DNA of 52,736 bases from positions 57,747 to 110,482 of the forward strand of contig JAAVEC010000028.1 of assembly GCA_014801485.1 (NCBI GenBank), given 5' to 3'. Below are positions 1 through 9,885 of the stretch, in pieces (within the stretch, counting starts at the first letter, position 1; every line of letters starts with the position of its first letter). Both the position numbers and the translations under genes were made by a program. The notes beneath the pieces were generated by a model, which searched no databases, was not told where the DNA came from, and was given only the letters and a program-made list of their open reading frames with translations. The DNA comes from Bacteroides sp. (GTDB taxonomy: Bacteria; Bacteroidota; Bacteroidia; Bacteroidales; Muribaculaceae).

Positions 1-2
1 GA

Positions 3-713
3 TATATAGAGCAGAGTGAAAAGCCGGTGATAATCGTTATAGATGAATTTCAGCAAATAACAAAGTATCCTGAAAAAAATACCGAGGCAATCTTGCGCAG
101 CCATATGCAACGCCTGAGCAATGCTACATTCATATTCGCAGGGAGCGAGCACACTCTGCTTCAGGAAATGTTCGTATCGGCAAAACGTCCGTTCTACAAC
201 AGCGCAGAGATCATGTATCTTGGACCAATCGATGAAGACACATATGTGGAATTCGCGCAGGGCATGTTTGCCGATAGGGAAAGGGAAATAGAGGAGGAAC
301 CCATACACATGGCGAGCAGGCTTTTCGACGGCAACACTTTCTATATGCAGCGCACCATGAACGGGGCGTTTGCCGATACAGCCATGGGTAACATTTGCGG
401 CATGGACACTGTGCGCCGCTCCATTCATGGAATGATAGCAGCCAATGAAACCATATATAGGGAAATATTGTCCAATATCAGCATAAATCAGAAAAACGTC
501 CTATATGCAATAGCGCGCGAGAAAGTGGTTACTAATCCAATGGGAGGTGATTTCCTTAAAAGAAACTCACTTCCATCGGCAAGCTCAGTGCAGAGCGCCA
601 TTCAAAAACTCCAGAAAGCCGGCATCGTGATAAAGACAGACAAAGGATACAGCATGACAGACGCACTTTTCAGGATATTCATAAACGGCTTGTATTTCAT
701 CCCGGAAGTGTGA
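3..713 (+). CDS. AAA-family ATPase, archaeal ATPase-like (5' part outside window)
   Basis: The frame is open to the window edge, so this is the C-terminal part of a larger protein. The first visible residues (IIVIDEFQQI) form a Walker B strand with D and E. The next stretch ends in IFAGSEHTLLQEMF, the sensor-1 region of the 'ATPase domain predominantly from Archaea' family (PF01637). The last 80 residues resemble a winged helix (SINQKNVLYAIAREK, then SASSVQSAIQKLQKAGIV), as is usual at the C-terminus of these proteins. The P-loop must lie upstream of the window. The family is common and often multicopy in Bacteroidales; its role is poorly known. Confidence 0.8.
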   Translation, partial: YIEQSEKPVIIVIDEFQQITKYPEKNTEAILRSHMQRLSNATFIFAGSEHTLLQEMFVSAKRPFYNSAEIMYLGPIDEDTYVEFAQGMFADREREIEEEPIHMASRLFDGNTFYMQRTMNGAFADTAMGNICGMDTVRRSIHGMIAANETIYREILSNISINQKNVLYAIAREKVVTNPMGGDFLKRNSLPSASSVQSAIQKLQKAGIVIKTDKGYSMTDALFRIFINGLYFIPEV

Positions 714-740
714 ACAATACGGGGCGCCGTCACGTTTTCC

Positions 741-1520
741 ATGTATATGGAAACGAAAGACTACATCACACCACTCGACAGTGCGCACAGCGCACTGCTG
801 GAGCGCCGCAGCATACGCCGCTACGAGCGCGAAGCCATCCCTGAAGAGGACCTGCAATTTATCCGCGATGCTATCCGCAACACGCCCACGAGCTACAACG
901 GACAGCAGTTTTCCGTGATCGAGATATCCGACCAGGCACTCAAGGAGCAACTGGCCGAAATTGCCGCCCAGAAGCAGTTGAAGACATCGGCACGCGTGTT
1001 CTGCTTCCTGAGCGACTTCCACAAGATAGCCGTGGCCGCCGAAGCCAAGGGCATCGACAATCCCGGCTTTGAAAACACAGCCGACGGCCTTATAGTGGGC
1101 ACCGTGGACGCTTCTCTGGCAATGATGAGCGCCATTGTGGCCGCCACTTCGCGCGGCCTGGGATGCTGCCCTATAGGCTATGCCCGCACAGTGGCACCGG
1201 AGCGCATTTCGGAGCTTCTGGGCCTGCCGCAGGGTGTATATCTGGTGTGTGCACTGGCCGTGGGAGTGCCTCGCGAGGTGCCCGACATGCACCCCAAGCA
1301 GCCGCAGGACCTGGTGATATTCAACAACAGCTACGGCTGCCCCGATATGGCCGGCCGCCTCATGGACTACGACGCCACCGTGCAGCACTACAACCGCACC
1401 CGCGCCGGCTCCACCAGCGACAACGACTGGACCGCCCACATCCTCTCCTACTACCGCGAGGGCATGAACTACGGAATGCTCGACGCCCTGCGTCGCCGCG
1501 GCTACGGCGTGGAGAGCTGA
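741..1520 (+). CDS. Nitroreductase family protein (NfsA/FRP-like)
   Basis: A 259-residue flavoprotein-type oxidoreductase. The N-terminal RRSIRRYE motif binds the FMN phosphate, and YNGQQFSVIEI and RGLGCCPIGYAR are typical of the NfsA/flavin reductase branch of the nitroreductase fold. It probably uses NAD(P)H to reduce nitro, quinone or flavin substrates in the cytoplasm. An ATG two codons downstream (747) is an equally plausible start. It stands alone between an ATPase gene and the convergent leuS. A perfect palindrome of REP type follows the stop codon. Confidence 0.88.
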   Translation: MYMETKDYITPLDSAHSALLERRSIRRYEREAIPEEDLQFIRDAIRNTPTSYNGQQFSVIEISDQALKEQLAEIAAQKQLKTSARVFCFLSDFHKIAVAAEAKGIDNPGFENTADGLIVGTVDASLAMMSAIVAATSRGLGCCPIGYARTVAPERISELLGLPQGVYLVCALAVGVPREVPDMHPKQPQDLVIFNNSYGCPDMAGRLMDYDATVQHYNRTRAGSTSDNDWTAHILSYYREGMNYGMLDALRRRGYGVES

Positions 1521-1546
1521 TGGATTGATAATCATATAATCAGGTA

Positions 1547-1568
1547 GGGACGCGCCATGGCGCGTCCC
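1547..1568. repeat. REP-like palindrome, copy 1
   Basis: A perfect 22-bp palindrome: GGGACGCG, then CCATGG at the centre, then CGCGTCCC, preceded by GTA. A second hairpin with the same GTAGGGACGC outer arm and a different centre lies at 31765-31787 in inverse orientation. Such hairpins sit between genes; this one may also end transcription of the nitroreductase gene. Confidence 0.6.
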
Positions 1569-1621
1569 CGCGATGTTTAAAACCATATGTATATGGTTGG
1601 GCAATACTTGAGTAAATAAAA

Positions 1622-1649
1622 AGGATACCCGCATCACTGCAGGTATCCT
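1622..1649 (-). terminator. Terminator of leuS
   Basis: An 8-bp perfect stem (AGGATACC / GGTATCCT) with a 12-nt loop, followed on the minus strand by CTTTTTATTT. It lies 22 bases beyond the leuS stop codon and fits a Rho-independent terminator of the nadA-leuS unit. Confidence 0.75.
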
Positions 1650-1670
1650 ATTATAATTTTAACATGATTA

Positions 1671-4448
1671 TCAGCCCACTACGATATTGACAATCTTCTT
1701 GGGTACTACGATTACCTTGCGCACGGTCTTGCCGTCAATCCAGCGGGCGGCGGATTCGTGGGCAAGGGCTGCAGCTTCTACTTCGGCTGCCGTAGCATCG
1801 GCGGGCATCTGGATGTTGAAGCGGGCCTTGCCGTTGAAGCTCACGGCGTAGTTGACGCTGCTCTCGCGCAGGTAGTCTTCGCAGGCTTCGGGCCAGCGGG
1901 CGTCGACTATGCTGGTGTCGTGGCCCAGAGCCACATGCCAGAGTTCTTCGGCGATGTGGGGGGCGAAGGGGGCGAGGAGCACGGGCAGCACATCGAGCAC
2001 GGCGCGCGAGCGGCATTTCTGCTGGCTGAGCTCGTTGACGCATATCATGAATGCGGCCACGGAGGTGTTGAACGAGAAATTCTCGATATCGGCGGTCACT
2101 TTCTTGATGAGCTTGTGGAGGCTGCGCAGATTATCGGGCGTGGGCTCGGAATCGTCCACGAGCAGCTCGTCGCCGCGGTAGTATAGACCCCAGAATTTCT
2201 TGAGGAAGCGGTTCACGCCGTCGATGCCGTTGGTGTCCCAGGGCTTGCTCTGCTCCAGCGGTCCCAGGAACATCTCGTAGAGGCGCAGGGTATCGGCGCC
2301 GTAGCGTTCCACGATATCGTCGGGGTTCACGACGTTGAACATCGATTTCGACATTTTCTCCACGGCCCAGCCACAGATGTATTTGCCATCAGCGTTGAGG
2401 ATAAACTCGGCGTCGGCATAGTCGGGGCGCCATGCGCGGAAGGCTTCCGTGTCGAGCACGTCGTTGCTCACTATATTTACGTCCACGTGGATGGGCGTGG
2501 TGTCGTAGGCTTCGCGCATGTCGGCCGATACGAAGGTGTTAGTGTCTTTGATGCGATAAACGAAGTTGCTGCGGCCCTGGATCATGCCCTGGTTGATGAG
2601 CTTGCGGAAGGGTTCGTCTTCCACCACTTCTCCGAGGTCGTAGAGGAATTTGTTCCAGAAACGGCTGTAGATGAGGTGGCCTGTGGCGTGCTCGGTGCCT
2701 CCGATGTAGAGATCGACGTTGCGCCAGTATTCATTGGCTTCGCGGCCCACGAGAGCATCATTGTTGCGCGGGTCCATATAGCGCAGATAATATGCCGACG
2801 AACCGGCGAATCCGGGCATCGTGTTCAGTTCCAGAGGATAGCCTTCGGGCGTGTGCCAGCCCTCGGCGCGTGCCAGCGGTGGCTCGCCGTCGGGAGTGGG
2901 TTTGTAGCTGCTGATTTCGGGGAGCAGCAGAGGCAACTCGTCGTCGGGCAGCAGGCAGGGAATGCCGTCGCGGTAGTAGACGGGGAAAGGCTCGCCCCAG
3001 TATCGCTGGCGGCTGAATATAGCATCGCGCAGGCGGTAGTTCACCTTCACGCGGCCGATGCCCTTTTCCTCAATGAATCGCTTGGCGGCGGCTATGGCGT
3101 CTTTCACCTCCATGCCGTTGAGGTCGAGCTCGGGGCCCTTGCTGTTGATCATACGTCCGCTCTTGGCGTCAAAGCTCTGCTCCGATACGTCGGCCCCCTC
3201 GATGAGGGGAATCACGGGCAGGTCGAAATGACGCGCAAAGGCATAGTCGCGGCTGTCGTGGGCGGGCACGGCCATGATGGCGCCCGTGCCGTAGCCCGCG
3301 AGCACGTAGTCGCTCACGTAGATGGGCACGCGCGCACCGCTCAGGGGATTGATGGCATAAGCACCGGTGAATTCGCCGCTCACCTTCTTGTCGATCATGC
3401 GCTCGCGCTCGGTCTTGCGGCGCGTGGCCTCCACATAGGCCTTAACGGCCTCGCGGCGGTCGGGAGTAGTAACGGCGTCCACATAGGCACTCTCGGGTGC
3501 GAGCACCATGAAGGTGACACCAAAGACGGTGTCGGCGCGCGTGGTGAATATATCCAGCACCACATCGCTGCCGTCCACGGCAAAGTGCATCTCGGCACCC
3601 TCGCTGCGGCCTATCCAGTTGCGCTGTGTCTCCTTGAGCGAGTCGGTCCAGTCGAGCTTTTCGAGGCTGTCGAGGAGACGTCCTGCATAGGCGCTCACGC
3701 GCAGGCACCACTGATACATCATCTTCTGCTCCACGGGGTGGCCGCCGCGCAGGCTCAGGCCTTCGCTCACCTCGTCGTTGGCGAGCACGGTGCCCAGTGC
3801 GGGGCACCAGTTCACCATAGAGTTGCCCAGATAGGCTATGCGCCAGTTCATGAGGGCATCGCTCTGTGCCTTCTCGTCCATAGCTTTCCACTCGGCGGCG
3901 GTAAATTCCAGGTCTTTCGTGCCGGCGGCATGCAGTCCTTCGGTGCCATGGGCTTCAAGATGCTTCACGAGCTCGGCGATGGGGCGCGCTGCATTGGCCC
4001 GGGTGTCGTAGTAGCTCTCAAACATGCGCTTGAAAGCCCACTGCGTCCACTTGTAGTACTCCGGGTCGCACGTGCGCAGCTCGCGGCTCCAGTCGTAGCA
4101 GAAGCCTATCTTCTCCAGCTGCGAGCGATAGCGTGCGATATTGGCATTGGTGGTCACCTCGGGGTGCTGGCCAGTCTGGATAGCATATTGCTCGGCGGGC
4201 AGGCCATAGGCGTCATATCCCATGGGGTGAAGCACGTTGAAACCCTGCAGGCGCTTGTAGCGCGAATAGATGTCGCTGGCTATGTAGCCCAGGGGATGAC
4301 CCACGTGCAGGCCTGCGCCGGAGGGGTAGGGAAACATGTCGAGCACATAGAACTTGGGCTTCGACGGATCGGTGTCTACGCGGTATATATTGCTGTCGCG
4401 CCACTGCTGCTGCACGCGCGGTTCAATTTCCCGTGGATTGTAGTTCAT
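1671..4448 (-). CDS. leuS: Leucyl-tRNA synthetase
   Basis: A 925-residue class I aminoacyl-tRNA synthetase, normal length for Bacteroidetes LeuRS. It charges tRNA-Leu with leucine in the cytoplasm. The HIGH signature is present as HVGH (residues 48-51, within [16 protein letters not shown]) and KMSKS lies near residue 698 ([11 protein letters not shown]). Between them is the CP1 editing region with [19 protein letters not shown]. The catalytic-core marker [14 protein letters not shown] is also present. The ATG at 4448 is the natural start, 39 bases after the nadA stop, so the two genes are probably co-transcribed. Confidence 0.98.
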   Translation of the reverse strand: MNYNPREIEPRVQQQWRDSNIYRVDTDPSKPKFYVLDMFPYPSGAGLHVGHPLGYIASDIYSRYKRLQGFNVLHPMGYDAYGLPAEQYAIQTGQHPEVTTNANIARYRSQLEKIGFCYDWSRELRTCDPEYYKWTQWAFKRMFESYYDTRANAARPIAELVKHLEAHGTEGLHAAGTKDLEFTAAEWKAMDEKAQSDALMNWRIAYLGNSMVNWCPALGTVLANDEVSEGLSLRGGHPVEQKMMYQWCLRVSAYAGRLLDSLEKLDWTDSLKETQRNWIGRSEGAEMHFAVDGSDVVLDIFTTRADTVFGVTFMVLAPESAYVDAVTTPDRREAVKAYVEATRRKTERERMIDKKVSGEFTGAYAINPLSGARVPIYVSDYVLAGYGTGAIMAVPAHDSRDYAFARHFDLPVIPLIEGADVSEQSFDAKSGRMINSKGPELDLNGMEVKDAIAAAKRFIEEKGIGRVKVNYRLRDAIFSRQRYWGEPFPVYYRDGIPCLLPDDELPLLLPEISSYKPTPDGEPPLARAEGWHTPEGYPLELNTMPGFAGSSAYYLRYMDPRNNDALVGREANEYWRNVDLYIGGTEHATGHLIYSRFWNKFLYDLGEVVEDEPFRKLINQGMIQGRSNFVYRIKDTNTFVSADMREAYDTTPIHVDVNIVSNDVLDTEAFRAWRPDYADAEFILNADGKYICGWAVEKMSKSMFNVVNPDDIVERYGADTLRLYEMFLGPLEQSKPWDTNGIDGVNRFLKKFWGLYYRGDELLVDDSEPTPDNLRSLHKLIKKVTADIENFSFNTSVAAFMICVNELSQQKCRSRAVLDVLPVLLAPFAPHIAEELWHVALGHDTSIVDARWPEACEDYLRESSVNYAVSFNGKARFNIQMPADATAAEVEAAALAHESAARWIDGKTVRKVIVVPKKIVNIVVG

Positions 4449-4487
4449 ATTATATGATGGTTTACTTTTTTTTTGATTGCTTATGAT

Positions 4488-5459
4488 TCACGACATAGCG
4501 AGCATGCGCTCGATGGGGCGGCGTGCGCGCTCGGCCACGGCAGGGTCTATCGTCACCTCCGGCAACTCATGGCGCAGGGTGTTGTAGAGCTTCTCCATGG
4601 TGATGAGCTTCATGAATGCGCAGTCGTTGCAGCCGCAGCTGTCGCGGCCCTCGGGCGGAGCGGGGATGAACACCTTATCCGGGCACGAGCGGCGCATCTC
4701 GTGGAGTATACCGCTCTCCGTGGCCACGATGAACTCGCCGGCATCGCTCGTGCGGGCATAATTGAACAGAGCGGCCGTGGAGCCCACGCAATCGGCCATG
4801 AGCGTGAGGGGGCGCGGACACTCCGGGTGCACCAGCACGCGGGCCTGTGGGTGTTCCTGCTTCAATCCGGCAATTCCCTCGGCCGAGAAGCGCTGATGCA
4901 CGTGGCAAGCGCCGGGCCAGAGCACCATTTCGCGCCCGGTGAGGCTGTTGATGTAGCCTCCCAGATTGCGGTCGGGGCCGAATATTATTTTTTCGTCCTT
5001 GGGAAAAGCCTCTATTATCTTATGGGCATTTCCGCTGGTCACCACCACGTCGGTGAGCGCCTTCACGGCCACGGAGGTGTTGACGTAGCTCACCACCGTG
5101 TGGCCGGGGTGCTGCTTGATGAATGCCTCGAAGCGGTCGGGGGGGCAACTGTCGGCCAGCGAGCATCCGGCATTGAGATCAGGCACCAGCACCTTCTTAT
5201 CGGGGCACAGCAGCTTTGCCGTCTCGGCCATGAAATGCACGCCACACACCACCACGATGCGGGCATCCTCAAGCGTGGCGGCATATTGGGCCATGGCCAG
5301 GGAATCACCCACGTGGTCGGCTATATCCTGGATTTCGGGGCTCTGATAATAATGCGCGAGCACCACGGCCTTCTTTTCCTTTTTCAGGCGCCTTATTTCT
5401 TCCACAAGGTCGATGCCCTCGGGCAGGGGTGCGTCGACATAGCCTTTTTCAACAGTCAT
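4488..5459 (-). CDS. nadA: Quinolinate synthase A
   Basis: This [4Fe-4S] enzyme condenses iminoaspartate with dihydroxyacetone phosphate to quinolinate in de novo NAD synthesis. At 323 residues it has the usual length. The three cluster regions are visible: VVCGVHFMAE (Cys72), VHPECPRP in the middle and DSCGCNDCAFMK near the C-terminus. The HYYQSPEIQDIADHVGDSL motif at residues 36-54 is the N-terminal substrate region. No nadB or nadC lies next to it here. Upstream is a long AT-rich gap that must hold its promoter. Confidence 0.97.
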   Translation of the reverse strand: MTVEKGYVDAPLPEGIDLVEEIRRLKKEKKAVVLAHYYQSPEIQDIADHVGDSLAMAQYAATLEDARIVVVCGVHFMAETAKLLCPDKKVLVPDLNAGCSLADSCPPDRFEAFIKQHPGHTVVSYVNTSVAVKALTDVVVTSGNAHKIIEAFPKDEKIIFGPDRNLGGYINSLTGREMVLWPGACHVHQRFSAEGIAGLKQEHPQARVLVHPECPRPLTLMADCVGSTAALFNYARTSDAGEFIVATESGILHEMRRSCPDKVFIPAPPEGRDSCGCNDCAFMKLITMEKLYNTLRHELPEVTIDPAVAERARRPIERMLAMS

Positions 5460-5885
5460 TATTTATCTATAAAGAGATTATTTTAAAATTAAATTTTCTA
5501 AGAGTAATAATAAATGCTGTTGAAAACCTCAATAACTTTCCTGCCGGAAACTTGCAAATTTGGGTTATTGAACTCCGAGAACGTGTTATCAAAAATTATA
5601 AACAGCATTAATTAATGACTATTAGCTATTTAGATACTTTATCAACATACTGTTAATAATATGCAAAGTTAATAAATTCTTCCGGAAATATTGAAGAAAA
5701 GCGTAGAAAACCCGGTTGAAAACCTCGCATAAACTTTATTTGATATAATTTGGAGCCGGGAAATATTTTTGCAGATAGCATTTTCAGGCATATCGTGCAA
5801 ATAAAGTTTTTTATTTTTGCTGATAAATTTTCTACAGTTTTCAACAGGGTTATCAACACAGGTTCCGCAGGGTTTAAGCAGCAAA
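5460..5885. other. AT-rich intergenic region with DnaA-box-like nonamers
   Basis: A long gap without a convincing gene, much richer in A+T than its surroundings. It holds two exact TTATCAACA nonamers (5639-5647 and 5850-5858), two TTTTCAACA-type nonamers (5518-5526 on the minus strand, 5838-5846 on the plus strand) and weaker variants at 5586, 5651 and 5714. The 12-mer GTTGAAAACCTC occurs twice (5519-5530 and 5715-5726). It may be an origin or a DnaA-regulated region; no dnaA or dnaN gene is near. A minus-strand TAACTTTG box at 5664-5671 could serve nadA. Confidence 0.45.
5664..5671 (-). promoter_or_regulatory. Possible -7 box for nadA
   Basis: Minus-strand TAACTTTG matches the Bacteroidetes TAnnTTTG element. 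No clear TTTG lies at the -33 position, and it would give a leader of about 200 nt, so the assignment is weak. Confidence 0.35.
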
Positions 5886-5890
5886 AGAAA

Positions 5891-5916
5891 AAAGCGCCCC
5901 CGGCCGGGAGCGCTTT
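5891..5916 (-). terminator. Terminator of the pyrH-frr operon
   Basis: A GC-rich hairpin with outer arms AAAGCGC / GCGCTTT and a CCCGGCCGGG centre, containing one mismatch. On the minus strand it is followed by TTTTCTTTTGC. It begins 23 bases past the frr stop codon. Confidence 0.8.
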
Positions 5917-5938
5917 GATGCTTGCGGAGCAGCGTGCA

Positions 5939-6499
5939 CTACACCGTGAGGATTTCCTTCTCCTTGGCGGCAAAGAGTTCATCGATCTGCTTCAGGAATT
6001 TGTCGTGCAGCTTCTGCACGGCTGCCTCGCCGTCTTTCTCCACATCCTCGGGCATGCCCTGCTTGATGGCCTTCTTAAGGCCTTCGATAGCATCGCGGCG
6101 GGCATTGCGCACGCTCACCTTGGCCTGCTCGGCTTCGGCCTTGCTCTGCTTCACGAGCGTCTTGCGGCGCTCCTCCGTGAGGGGCGGAATGGAGAGGCGT
6201 ATCACCTCGCCGTTGTTTTCGGGAGTGATGCCCAGCTCGGAGTTGATGATGGCTTTTTCAATCTCCTTGAACATGGCCTTTTCCCAGGGAGTGATGGCGA
6301 TGGTGCGGGCATCGGGCACGCTCACGTTGGCCACGTTGCTCAGGGGCACGAGGCTGCCGTAGTACTCCACGCGGATACCGTCCAGAATTTTGGCATTGGC
6401 TTTGCCGGCGCGGATGTGGGCGAGGGATTCTTCAAGATAATCCACGGCAAGTTCCATTTTTTCGGCCGCGGGGTCGAGATAGGTTTTGATGTCGGTCAT
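5939..6499 (-). CDS. frr: Ribosome recycling factor
   Basis: A protein of 186 residues that, with EF-G, splits the post-termination ribosome. Family marks are [21 protein letters not shown] (residues about 28-48), the [14 protein letters not shown] region and the C-terminal helix bundle ending in [17 protein letters not shown] longer in-frame reading exists, but the ATG at 6499 gives the family N-terminus ([15 protein letters not shown]). It follows pyrH by 22 bases, a classical pair. Confidence 0.97.
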   Translation of the reverse strand: MTDIKTYLDPAAEKMELAVDYLEESLAHIRAGKANAKILDGIRVEYYGSLVPLSNVANVSVPDARTIAITPWEKAMFKEIEKAIINSELGITPENNGEVIRLSIPPLTEERRKTLVKQSKAEAEQAKVSVRNARRDAIEGLKKAIKQGMPEDVEKDGEAAVQKLHDKFLKQIDELFAAKEKEILTV

Positions 6500-6521
6500 A
6501 TATATAATGGTTTTGATTGAT

Positions 6522-7232
6522 TCAATATACCACGGTGCCGATTGGCTCGCCGGCCAGCACACGGGCCAGATTGCCGGGCGTGTCCATGTCGAATACCACG
6601 ATGGGCATACCGTTTTCCTTGCACAGGGCCGTGGCCGTGAGATCCATCACGCGCAGGCCTCGGGCCACCACCTCGTCGTAGCTGATGCGGTCGAATTTCG
6701 AGGCCGTGGGGTCTTTTTCAGGGTCGGCCGTGTAGATACCATCCACGCGTGTGCCCTTGAACATGGCGTCGGCACCCGTCTCCACGGCGCGCAGCGCGGC
6801 GCCGGTGTCGGTGGTGAAGAAAGGATTGCCCGTGCCTCCGGCCAGTATGGCCACCTCGCCCTTCTCCAGAGCCTCTATGGCCTTGCGGCTGCTGTAGTAG
6901 TCGCCTATCGGATACATATTGAGCGCCGTGAACACCCGGGCGGCACAGCCCGTGCTCTCCAGCGCGGAGCATAGCGCCAGCGAGTTGATCACCGTAGCCA
7001 GCATGCCCATCTGGTCGCCCTTCACGCGGTCGAAGCCCTTGGAAGCTCCCTGCACGCCGCGGAAAATATTGCCGCCACCGATTACGATAGCCACCTGCGT
7101 GCCGCCGTCCACGGCTTCCTTTATCTGCGCGGCATATTCGGCCAGGCGCACCGGGTCGATGCCATAGTGTTGCGAGCCCATGAGCGATTCGCCGCTTAGC
7201 TTCAGTAGCACTCTGTTGTATTTCTTTTCCAT
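6522..7232 (-). CDS. pyrH: Uridylate kinase
   Basis: Bacterial UMP kinase of the amino acid kinase fold, 236 residues, phosphorylating UMP to UDP for pyrimidine nucleotide supply. The N-terminus ([15 protein letters not shown]) is the family phosphate loop, [11 protein letters not shown] and the [17 protein letters not shown] block bind ATP and UMP, and [17 protein letters not shown] is characteristic. First gene of the pyrH-frr unit. A TATCTTTG -7 box lies about 30 bases upstream. Confidence 0.97.
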   Translation of the reverse strand: MEKKYNRVLLKLSGESLMGSQHYGIDPVRLAEYAAQIKEAVDGGTQVAIVIGGGNIFRGVQGASKGFDRVKGDQMGMLATVINSLALCSALESTGCAARVFTALNMYPIGDYYSSRKAIEALEKGEVAILAGGTGNPFFTTDTGAALRAVETGADAMFKGTRVDGIYTADPEKDPTASKFDRISYDEVVARGLRVMDLTATALCKENGMPIVVFDMDTPGNLARVLAGEPIGTVVY

Positions 7233-7260
7233 AGAGGGGTGATATCTTGTAGTGTTTTGG

Positions 7261-7268
7261 CAAAGATA
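7261..7268 (-). promoter_or_regulatory. Bacteroidetes -7 box for pyrH-frr
   Basis: Minus-strand TATCTTTG fits TAnnTTTG exactly and lies 29-36 bases before the pyrH start. A good -33 TTTG is not evident. Confidence 0.5.
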
Positions 7269-7380
7269 CTACTTTTTCCGTACACCCACGAGTGCCGCCC
7301 CACTTTTTGTGGGAAAAATATCGAAATAAATAAATAGTTGCAGTGACGCTTCGCCATGTTGGCGATTTTTGGTTAAAAAA

Positions 7381-7412
7381 TTTTGTAGAAAGGCGTGATT
7401 GCAGTAATTTTA
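7381..7412 (+). promoter_or_regulatory. Bacteroidetes-type promoter of the endonuclease operon
   Basis: TTTTG at 7381-7385 and TAATTTTA at 7405-7412 (one mismatch to TAnnTTTG), with 19 bases between them. That is the spacing of the Bacteroidetes primary sigma factor. The start codon lies about 44 bases downstream. Confidence 0.6.
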
Positions 7413-7455
7413 CGGGCTAAAACTTTAAAACTAAACCTTACTCTAAAATATTGTG

Positions 7456-9885
7456 ATGAAAATACGCCATATTTTCACTCTCGCCATTGCGGCTCTCTCC
7501 TATAATGCCGCCGGCGCTGCCGAGCCTTCCGGCTATTACGATTCATGCACCGGAAAGGGCGGTAAAGACCTGCTGAGCGCGCTCAGCCAGAAGGTGGCCA
7601 GCCACACCAACGTGGGCTACAACGGCCTCTGGGACGTCTATAAGGATTCCGACGTGCGTCCAAACGGTACGCTCTGGGATATGTATTCCACGAAGGAATG
7701 GCCATCGAATTTCACTAAGTGCGGCAACTACAGCACCGTGGGCGACTGCGTGAACCGCGAGCACTCGTTCCCCAAGAGCTGGTGGGGCGGAGCGCAGCAA
7801 GCACAGTATTCCGACGCTTTTCATCTCTATCCCACCGATGGCAAAGTGAACGGCCAGCGCAGCAATTATCCCTTCGGCGAATGTGCCAACGGCACTTCTT
7901 TAACAAATGGCAACATTAAGGGATTAGGTAAGCTTGGCAAGTGTACGTATCCGGGCTATACCGGTACAGTGTTTGAGCCCGACGACCAATACAAGGGCGA
8001 CTTCGCGCGCACATATTTCTATCTCGCCGCGGCATATAATACGAGTATTTCAAGCTGGACGCAGGGCGAAGCATCGAATGTGATGGCCGGCAACAATTAT
8101 CCCGTGTTCAAGGACTGGGTGGTGGATATGCTGCTCAAGTGGCACCGCGAGGATCCGGTGTCGGACAAGGAGACCAACCGCAACGATGCCGTGTATGCCC
8201 ATCAGAAGAACCGAAACCCCTTCATCGACCATCCCGAGCTGGTGGAATACATCTGGGGCGACAAGAAAGACCAGAAGTGGAACGGCCAGGCCGAGGCCGA
8301 CGGCGCGTTTGTGCTGCCCGTCAACGGCTCCACTATCGATATGGGCATTGCCGGCATGGGAGTGCCCGTGAGCAAGACCATCGAGGTGCGCGGCTCTGAT
8401 CTCAAGAATGCCGTGAGCGTAGCGGCCACCAATGGCCTGCAGCTGAGCGCCACCACCATCAGTGCCTCGCAGGCCAACGCCGGATATGAACTCACAATCA
8501 CCTGGACTCTCAACAAAACCGGCAACTACACCAGCAAGCTCAGCTTCACCTCCGGAAGCGCCAAGAGCGAAGTGACCGTGAAAGCCTCCGTGCTTGACGG
8601 CCTGCCCGCAACCGCAGCAAGCGAAATCACCGCCGAGAGCTTCCGTGCCAACTGGACCTATGTGGGCGACGACGTGGACGGCCACTACACCCTCGACGTG
8701 CGTCAGGGCGGCGAGAGCATCGACGGCTATCCCCGCCAGGTGGCAGCTGCCGACGGCCACTACACCGTGGACGGCCTTGAAGCCAAAACCACCTACACCT
8801 ACACTCTCGCATCGGCTACCATGACTTCCGACGAGGTGACGGTGACCACCGGTGAGCTCCTTCCCTATATCGAATTCCTCTACGACGGCCAGCTGTCGTT
8901 CTCGTCGATTCCCGGTGTGCCCACCGTGGCCGAAGAGCTGCTCGTGGTGGTGGAGAATATTGAGGACGACATTCTCGTGAGCGTGGATGAGCCTTTCCAG
9001 ATCAGCACCGACAAGAACGAATGGAGCACCTCGCTCATGCTCAATCCCGCCGAAGACCGCATGTATATCCGCATGAATGCTTCGCGCATAGGCACCTTCG
9101 AGACCGAAATAGTGGCCAGCGCCGGCAGCTACACCACCGAGAGCGGAGTGATCCGCGGCGTGTGTGCCGATGCTTCCGCCACCACCTTCCTGGAGGATTT
9201 TGAGGCAAACTTCCAGCAGTGCTACAAATCACTTCCCTACTATGGCACCGCTTGCCTCTGGAACACCACCAACCTGGGCGTGGTGGACATCAAGAGCGCC
9301 GGCGACCGCGTTTATAACGGCGAAAAAGCCTGCCGCTTTGCCAAGAGTGGCAACGCATCCGGCCTTGAGATGGCCGAAGACCTGCCCGGCGGAGCCGGCA
9401 CCGTGAGCTTCTATGCCTGCCGCTGGGTGAACACTCAGGGCACTGCCGATCCCGAGGCCGAACTCACCGTGAGCTACTCTACCGATGGTGGTAGCACCTG
9501 GACCGAGGCCGGAACCGCCAAACTCGACAACACGGAGTATCGACAGTTCAGCGTGGCCGTGAATCAGGAGGGCCCTGTGCGCATCAAGCTCGACCGCACC
9601 ACCGGCGGACGCATCCATCTCGACGACGTGGCAATCAGCTCCTATGCTTCCACCGGCATCAACAATCCCGAGGCCGAATACCACAGCTGGGATGCCTTCT
9701 CGGCCGCTCCCGGCACCCTCACCGTGGAGAACCGCCACGAAGCCATCGTGGCCGTGCACGGCGTTGACGGCATCACCTACGTGGCCGATACCGCCATCGC
9801 TGCCGGCACCACGGAATTCTCTCTGCCCGCCGGCCTCTATATCGTGGTGGTGGGCGACGACACCCGCCGAGTTCTCGTCAAGTAA
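7456..9885 (+). CDS. Secreted endonuclease I family protein with fibronectin III domain
   Basis: An exported nuclease of about 809 residues. The signal peptide is MKIRHIFTLAIAALSYNAAGAAE. An Endonuclease_1 domain (EndA/NucM type) covers about residues 25-270; the metal-finger active site is seen in CVNREHSFPKSWWGG and DAFHLYPTDGKVNGQRSNYPFGE. A fibronectin III-like domain lies at about 385-465 (SEITAESFRANWTYVG ... TTYTYTLAS) and a lectin-like beta sandwich near 580-715. The final 70 residues end in a short beta domain (YIVVVGDDTRRVLVK) that could be a type IX sorting signal. The ATG at 7456 is preferred over the adjacent GTG at 7453. It probably digests extracellular DNA for nutrients. Confidence 0.88.
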   Translation: MKIRHIFTLAIAALSYNAAGAAEPSGYYDSCTGKGGKDLLSALSQKVASHTNVGYNGLWDVYKDSDVRPNGTLWDMYSTKEWPSNFTKCGNYSTVGDCVNREHSFPKSWWGGAQQAQYSDAFHLYPTDGKVNGQRSNYPFGECANGTSLTNGNIKGLGKLGKCTYPGYTGTVFEPDDQYKGDFARTYFYLAAAYNTSISSWTQGEASNVMAGNNYPVFKDWVVDMLLKWHREDPVSDKETNRNDAVYAHQKNRNPFIDHPELVEYIWGDKKDQKWNGQAEADGAFVLPVNGSTIDMGIAGMGVPVSKTIEVRGSDLKNAVSVAATNGLQLSATTISASQANAGYELTITWTLNKTGNYTSKLSFTSGSAKSEVTVKASVLDGLPATAASEITAESFRANWTYVGDDVDGHYTLDVRQGGESIDGYPRQVAAADGHYTVDGLEAKTTYTYTLASATMTSDEVTVTTGELLPYIEFLYDGQLSFSSIPGVPTVAEELLVVVENIEDDILVSVDEPFQISTDKNEWSTSLMLNPAEDRMYIRMNASRIGTFETEIVASAGSYTTESGVIRGVCADASATTFLEDFEANFQQCYKSLPYYGTACLWNTTNLGVVDIKSAGDRVYNGEKACRFAKSGNASGLEMAEDLPGGAGTVSFYACRWVNTQGTADPEAELTVSYSTDGGSTWTEAGTAKLDNTEYRQFSVAVNQEGPVRIKLDRTTGGRIHLDDVAISSYASTGINNPEAEYHSWDAFSAAPGTLTVENRHEAIVAVHGVDGITYVADTAIAAGTTEFSLPAGLYIVVVGDDTRRVLVK

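Noticed and set aside
2487-4457. Plus-strand frame of 656 codons
   Set aside because: Antisense shadow of leuS; GC-rich coding removes stop codons on the other strand.
5653-5982. Small minus-strand frame in the AT-rich gap
   Set aside because: It crosses the frr terminator and overlaps frr; no start context or recognisable protein.
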